64,000 nt of DNA, taken from Peptacetobacter sp900539645 (GTDB lineage Bacteria > Bacillota > Clostridia > Peptostreptococcales > Peptostreptococcaceae). The stretch is from assembly GCF_047807365.1 (NCBI RefSeq), contig NZ_JBLOUI010000001.1, positions 185,300 through 249,299 on the forward strand, read 5' to 3'. Positions 60,220 to 64,000 of this stretch are shown in pieces. The notes beneath the pieces were generated by a model. That model did not search any database. It saw only the letters and a program-made list of their open reading frames with translations, and was not told the DNA's origin. The stretch's first letter is position 1. Each line of letters begins with the position of its first letter. A program made the translations under genes and the position numbers.

Positions 60220-60828
60220 TTAATTCTTCTTCTGTCCAATTTTTCTTTCGTTTCCACTAAATACTCTTTTTAAGTTTGCTCTATGTGTATATATTACTGA
60301 CAGTCCTAAAAATACAGTTACTGGAATAGCCTCTTTTTTGCCCATTAAATACACTACTATTGGTGAACACGCTATACCTATTACTGAACCTAAAGATACG
60401 TATTTTGTAACTGCTACAACAACACCAAATACAGCAAAACAAGTAAGCGCTGCAACTGGATGTACTGCAAGCATTGCACCTAGTGATGTTGCAACACCTT
60501 TTCCACCTCTGAATCCTAAAAATGCTGGCCAGTTATGACCTACAACAACACCTACAACTGCAACATATTTTGCAGTTAATGTATCTATCGGTATAAATTT
60601 TGATACTATACAAGCTACTAAAACAGCAAGAGCACCTTTTAACACATCCCCGATAAAAGTCATCAACCCTGCTTTTTTACCTAATGTTCTTAAAACATTT
60701 GTAGATCCTGCATTTCCAGAACCCTGTGTTCTTATATCGATACCAGCTATTCTTTTGGCTATTATATAAGATGTCGATATATTTCCTAGTAAATACGCCA
60801 CTACGGCAATTAGAATATAACCTAACAT
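60220..60828 (-). CDS. plsY: Glycerol-3-phosphate acyltransferase PlsY
   Basis: 202 residues, five membrane segments. Conserved loops: GSGNAGSTNVLRTLGKKAG, GHNWPAFLGFRGGKGVATS, and THRANLKRVFSGNERKIG. Acylates glycerol 3-phosphate with acyl-phosphate. ATG at 60828 or TTG at 60834; AGGGGGT is upstream of both. Between der and gpsA. Confidence 0.97.
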   Translation of the reverse strand: MLGYILIAVVAYLLGNISTSYIIAKRIAGIDIRTQGSGNAGSTNVLRTLGKKAGLMTFIGDVLKGALAVLVACIVSKFIPIDTLTAKYVAVVGVVVGHNWPAFLGFRGGKGVATSLGAMLAVHPVAALTCFAVFGVVVAVTKYVSLGSVIGIACSPIVVYLMGKKEAIPVTVFLGLSVIYTHRANLKRVFSGNERKIGQKKN

Positions 60829-60850
60829 TCTCAATAATTACCCCCTTTAA

Positions 60851-62176
60851 TTATCTCTTTTTCTGTCTGTATTCAAATCTTATTGAAGTTCCTTCAAATC
60901 CAAAGTTTTCTCTTATTCTATTTTCAAGATATCTCTGATATGAGAAATGAGTAAGTTCTTTATCATTTATAAATAGAGTTATCTTAGGAGGTTTTATATC
61001 TGTCTGTGCTCCATAGTATATTTTTAATCTTCTACCTTTATCTGATGGTGGCTGATTTAACATAACTGCTTCACCTATTACCTCATTTAAAGCAGAAGTA
61101 GATATTCTCTTAGCATGTTCTGATGCTACGAAATCAACTGTTTCAAGTATTTTGTTCATTCTCTTATTTGTAAGAGCTGATACAAATAGTATAGGAGCAT
61201 AAGCCATGAATGGGAATTTAGTTCTTATTTCATCAGTATATTTTTTAACTGTTTTATTGTCTTTTTCTATTAAGTCCCATTTATTTATTACAAATATACA
61301 AGCTTTACCTTCATCGTGTGCTATACCAGCGACTTTAGTATCCTGTTCTGTAACACCTTCCTGAGCGTCTATTACTATAAGAACAACATCTGCTCTATCA
61401 ACAGCACTCATAGCTCTTATAACACTGTATTTTTCAACACTTTCGTATACTTTACTTTTTCTTCTAAGTCCTGCTGTATCTATAAGAAGGTAATTCTGTC
61501 CATTCTTTTCGAAGTATGTATCGACAGCATCTCTTGTAGTACCTGCTATTGGACTTACTATAACTCTGTCCTCACCTAATATGTTATTAAGTATAGAACT
61601 CTTACCTGCATTTGGTTTACCTGTTATAGCAACTTTTATAGTATCTTCGTCTATTTCTGTATTAAGTCCTTCTGGGAAATTAGCAACTATTTCATCTAAT
61701 AAATCCCCAAGTCCCATACTGTTTGCCCCAGATATTGCAAACGGCTCACCAAGACCTAATTCATAGAAATCATATACATTATCATACTGACTCATACTAT
61801 CTATTTTATTTACAACTAATATTACTGGTTTATTTGTTCTTCTAAGAGTTTCAGCTATTTCTCTATCCGCAGCAGTTATACCCTGTTTTCCATCGACAAC
61901 CATTAGTATAACGTGAGCCATGTCCATAGCAAGCATAGCCTGATTTCTCATCTGAGATACGATTATATCGTCGCTCTTTGGCTCGATCCCACCTGTATCT
62001 ATTAGAGTGAAGTATTTATTTAACCACTCAACCTCTGTAAATATTCTATCTCTTGTTACCCCAGGAGTATCTTCAACTATCGATATCCTCTTTCCTGCAA
62101 ATTTGTTAAATATTGTAGATTTTCCGACGTTAGGTCTACCAACTACGGCTACAATCGGTCTATTCATATCTGACAT
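60851..62176 (-). CDS. der: Ribosome biogenesis GTPase Der (EngA)
   Basis: 441 residues. Two G domains in tandem: GRPNVGKSTIFN, DTPG/DTGG, NKID; and GKPNAGKSSILNN, DTAGLRRKSKV, NKWD, then a C-terminal KH-like domain (TLFINDKELTHFSYQRYLEN). Needed for 50S assembly. ATG follows AAGGTTGATAAA. Operon DUF512-der-plsY-gpsA. Confidence 0.98.
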   Translation of the reverse strand: MSDMNRPIVAVVGRPNVGKSTIFNKFAGKRISIVEDTPGVTRDRIFTEVEWLNKYFTLIDTGGIEPKSDDIIVSQMRNQAMLAMDMAHVILMVVDGKQGITAADREIAETLRRTNKPVILVVNKIDSMSQYDNVYDFYELGLGEPFAISGANSMGLGDLLDEIVANFPEGLNTEIDEDTIKVAITGKPNAGKSSILNNILGEDRVIVSPIAGTTRDAVDTYFEKNGQNYLLIDTAGLRRKSKVYESVEKYSVIRAMSAVDRADVVLIVIDAQEGVTEQDTKVAGIAHDEGKACIFVINKWDLIEKDNKTVKKYTDEIRTKFPFMAYAPILFVSALTNKRMNKILETVDFVASEHAKRISTSALNEVIGEAVMLNQPPSDKGRRLKIYYGAQTDIKPPKITLFINDKELTHFSYQRYLENRIRENFGFEGTSIRFEYRQKKR

Positions 62177-62213
62177 TTTATCAACCTTCCTTTCATTTTT
62201 TAATTTATATCAG

Positions 62214-63542
62214 TTATTTAAGTATCTTATCCACGAAATCATGTCCTTCATTTTCACAAGGAACGACTTCATTACCTAAAATTTCTTCAAGCTGCTCAAG
62301 CGTTACATCATCTAAGAATATAAGCTCATCAGCTTTTAACATACTTCTTGTTATATAAAGAGTTTCTCCTCTTTCTTTACCTTCTGTCTGTTTAATAATA
62401 TCCTGAGCTGTTATAAGCCCTGAAACTGTGATTGTTTCTCCCCAGAATTCATTTACTATTCTGTACACATTTATTTTAACCTGAGGGAATTTTTTCATTA
62501 TAAGCTCTGCCATACTGTTTATAAACTCGTACGCAGACTTCCCTGTAGCTATTGAAACAGTCTTTTCTCTAACATCGTAATCATCTGGAAGCTCATCAAG
62601 ATAATTCTCTATCTCTGTTCCTAGCTTTCTTATCATACCTACACCGTCTTCAAACTGAAGGAATCCTTCATAAGAATCATAGTCTGGTATTTCTCTATTT
62701 GCAATTATGTAGAACTCATCTGACATAAATGCAAATCTTGAGCCAAATTTTTCTAAGCATTTTTCCTGAAGCCCTTCAACTAAATCTAGTGCTTCATTAG
62801 CTGTTTTTTCGTTGAATATTTCAAGATGAGGTAGATGATCTCTGTATCTAGTTACCCCAACTGGAACTATTGCAACACTGTTTACATTTGGATAAAGATT
62901 AGATAAATCTGTTATAGTTCTTTCTAATTCCTTTCCATCGTTTACACCTGGACATAAAACTATCTGGCAGTTCATAGTTATTCCAGCCTCAGCTAGTCTT
63001 TCCATTATGCTGTATAATTTTCCAGCAAATCTATTTGTAATCATTCTCTGTCTTAACTCTGGATTAGTAGTGTGGACAGATATATTTATTGGGCTAATTC
63101 TGTATCTTATTATATCCTCTATATCCTGCTCGCTCATATTTGTAAGAGTTACGAAATTTCCCTGAAGGAATGATAGTCTTGAATCGTCGTCTTTAAAGTA
63201 TAAAGTTTCTCTCATTCCCTTTGGAAGCTGGTCTATAAAGCAGAACATGCACTTATTTCTGCAGCTTTTTGCTTTATCTATAATAGGGTTAGTAAACTCT
63301 AATCCCAATTCTTCATCGTAATCTTTTTCTATCTCGTATACCACTCTTTCTCCGCTCTTAGTCTGTATTTCAAGCTCGATATACTCGTCATCAGTTAAGA
63401 ATCTGTACTGAATAATGTCCTTAACCTTTTCTCCGTTTACCGATATTAAAAGGTCACCGACTTCTATCTCCAACTCTTCCGCTATACTTCCTGGATATAT
63501 TCTACTTATTATATTGTTCGAATTCTTTACATTAACTTCCAC
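62214..63542 (-). CDS. DUF512 / PDZ-containing radical-SAM-like protein
   Basis: 442 residues. N-terminal PDZ-like domain (IYPGSIAEELEIEVGDLLIS), Cys cluster CRNKCMFCFIDQLPKGMRET (CxxxCxxC), and C-terminal DUF512 domain. Widespread in Clostridia beside der; function unknown. The Cys motif implies an Fe-S cluster. The ATG is not certain; GGAAGGAGAATATCAAA lies just upstream of codon one. Confidence 0.92.
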   Translation of the reverse strand: MEVNVKNSNNIISRIYPGSIAEELEIEVGDLLISVNGEKVKDIIQYRFLTDDEYIELEIQTKSGERVVYEIEKDYDEELGLEFTNPIIDKAKSCRNKCMFCFIDQLPKGMRETLYFKDDDSRLSFLQGNFVTLTNMSEQDIEDIIRYRISPINISVHTTNPELRQRMITNRFAGKLYSIMERLAEAGITMNCQIVLCPGVNDGKELERTITDLSNLYPNVNSVAIVPVGVTRYRDHLPHLEIFNEKTANEALDLVEGLQEKCLEKFGSRFAFMSDEFYIIANREIPDYDSYEGFLQFEDGVGMIRKLGTEIENYLDELPDDYDVREKTVSIATGKSAYEFINSMAELIMKKFPQVKINVYRIVNEFWGETITVSGLITAQDIIKQTEGKERGETLYITRSMLKADELIFLDDVTLEQLEEILGNEVVPCENEGHDFVDKILK

Positions 63543-63731
63543 TTTGATATTCTCCTTCCTAAACTTGATTATCTCTCTAACTCAATTTATCAATTACAAA
63601 ATATCAAATTTCAATCACGCTCTTAAAAAAAGTTATCACATATCATTTTATGATACCATTTTTAAAGAAAGTATTCAACTCTTTAAGAAAATTGTTCTTT
63701 CCATTTTCCTATAAATAAAAAAATTAAATAT

Positions 63732-63781
63732 AAAAAAATACTGCCATAGAACACCTTTAAAAGGTGTTCTTATGACAGTAC
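63732..63781 (-). terminator. Terminator of the partial zinc-ribbon gene
   Basis: Minus strand: TACTGTCATAAGAACACC pairs with GGTGTTCTATGGCAGTA, ending in TTTTTTT. A second short hairpin, AACTGACAACCG/TAGGTGTCAGTT, overlaps the stop codon at 63795. Confidence 0.8.
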
Positions 63782-63794
63782 CTTTAACTGACAC

Positions 63795-64000
63795 CTAACG
63801 GTTGTCAGTTTTTTTGTATTCAAATTTAGCTCCACAATTAGGACAAATTAATTCTGGCATGTTTTTTTCATTTAGCGAAGCTACCGCTCCTGATGAAAAG
63901 AACACATCTTGTCTTAATTCTTCTAAGATAAATTCTGGTACTCCTTTTTCAAATCCACAAGACTTACACTCATAATTGTATAACTTTTGTCCTTTACTCA
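63795..64000 (-). CDS. Zinc-ribbon protein, 5' end outside the window
   Basis: About 67 residues visible. It begins within one base of the window end (TGAGTAAAGG... implies ATG at 64001) and contains YECKSCGFEKG, a hydrophilic middle with ILEELRQDVFFSSGAVA, and LICPNCGAKFEY before a basic tail. Two CxxC pairs suggest a rubredoxin-like zinc ribbon. Function unknown. The terminator follows directly. Confidence 0.7.
   Translation of the reverse strand, partial: SKGQKLYNYECKSCGFEKGVPEFILEELRQDVFFSSGAVASLNEKNMPELICPNCGAKFEYKKTDNR

Overview
The window is chromosomal DNA from a low-GC, Gram-positive anaerobe of the Clostridia, most likely Peptostreptococcaceae. That placement is an inference from gene content and gene order (ylmEFGH-divIVA, yicC-gmk-rpoZ-coaBC-priA-def-fmt, prkC-prpC-rlmN-rsmB), AT-rich intergenic DNA and strong GGAGG-type ribosome binding sites. 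I see no rRNA, tRNA, CRISPR array, insertion sequence or prophage.

Layout. 1-9.9 kb: small accessory genes (YbjQ-like protein, RibU under an FMN riboswitch, CopZ behind a CsoR-like operator, a cyclase, a two-component system, a PHP phosphatase, a HAD phosphatase, an XRE/membrane-protein pair). 9.2-32 kb: minus-strand housekeeping operons (thiN-rpe-rsgA; prkC-prpC-rlmN-rsmB; metallopeptidase-DUF116-fmt-def-priA; coaBC-rpoZ-gmk-yicC-dapF; threonine aldolase), broken by a small cargo of acyltransferase, aminopeptidase and SDR. 32.4-33.2 kb: a 12-alpha-hydroxysteroid-dehydrogenase-like SDR. 33.5-42.6 kb: an accessory array of seven CPBP (Abi/CAAX-protease-like) membrane proteins and five short Cys-rich peptides, with five LytTR-type operator sites and an AgrC/ComD-like kinase plus LytTR regulator. 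42.7-50.6 kb: RqcH, a prolidase-like peptidase, a CorC/CNNM protein, DegV with a divergent TetR repressor, and a DMT transporter. 50.8-57.3 kb: T-box-controlled ileS and the divIVA-ylmH-yggT-sepF-yggS operon. 57.5-58.7 kb: remnant of a second peptide locus (membrane protein, Cys-rich peptide, truncated NisT-like exporter). 59.2-64 kb: gpsA-plsY-der-DUF512 and a partial zinc-ribbon gene.

Two things stand out. First, the CPBP/peptide array looks like a self-contained peptide signalling or bacteriocin regulon. Each unit has the same order: LytTR direct repeat, short promoter, 5'-proximal hairpin, CPBP gene, and in most cases a precursor-like peptide with a lanthipeptide-like leader box and an almost invariant CTGCCNS-x2-NCPG-x-TGRRK tail. 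The kinase and regulator at the upstream end are the obvious controllers, and one operator overlaps the 3' end of the kinase gene.

Second, about a dozen very long imperfect palindromes lie at gene 3' ends. Most carry a conserved centre, read in the mRNA sense as CTCCAGGCTTC, a stem, then GCAGATTGTCG. In most of them the far arm is an inverted copy of the neighbouring gene's 3' end, including its stop codon and up to about 30 coding bases. The centre keeps one orientation relative to the gene it follows. A plain terminator does not explain this; fold-back-primed inverted duplication around a conserved core is one hypothesis.
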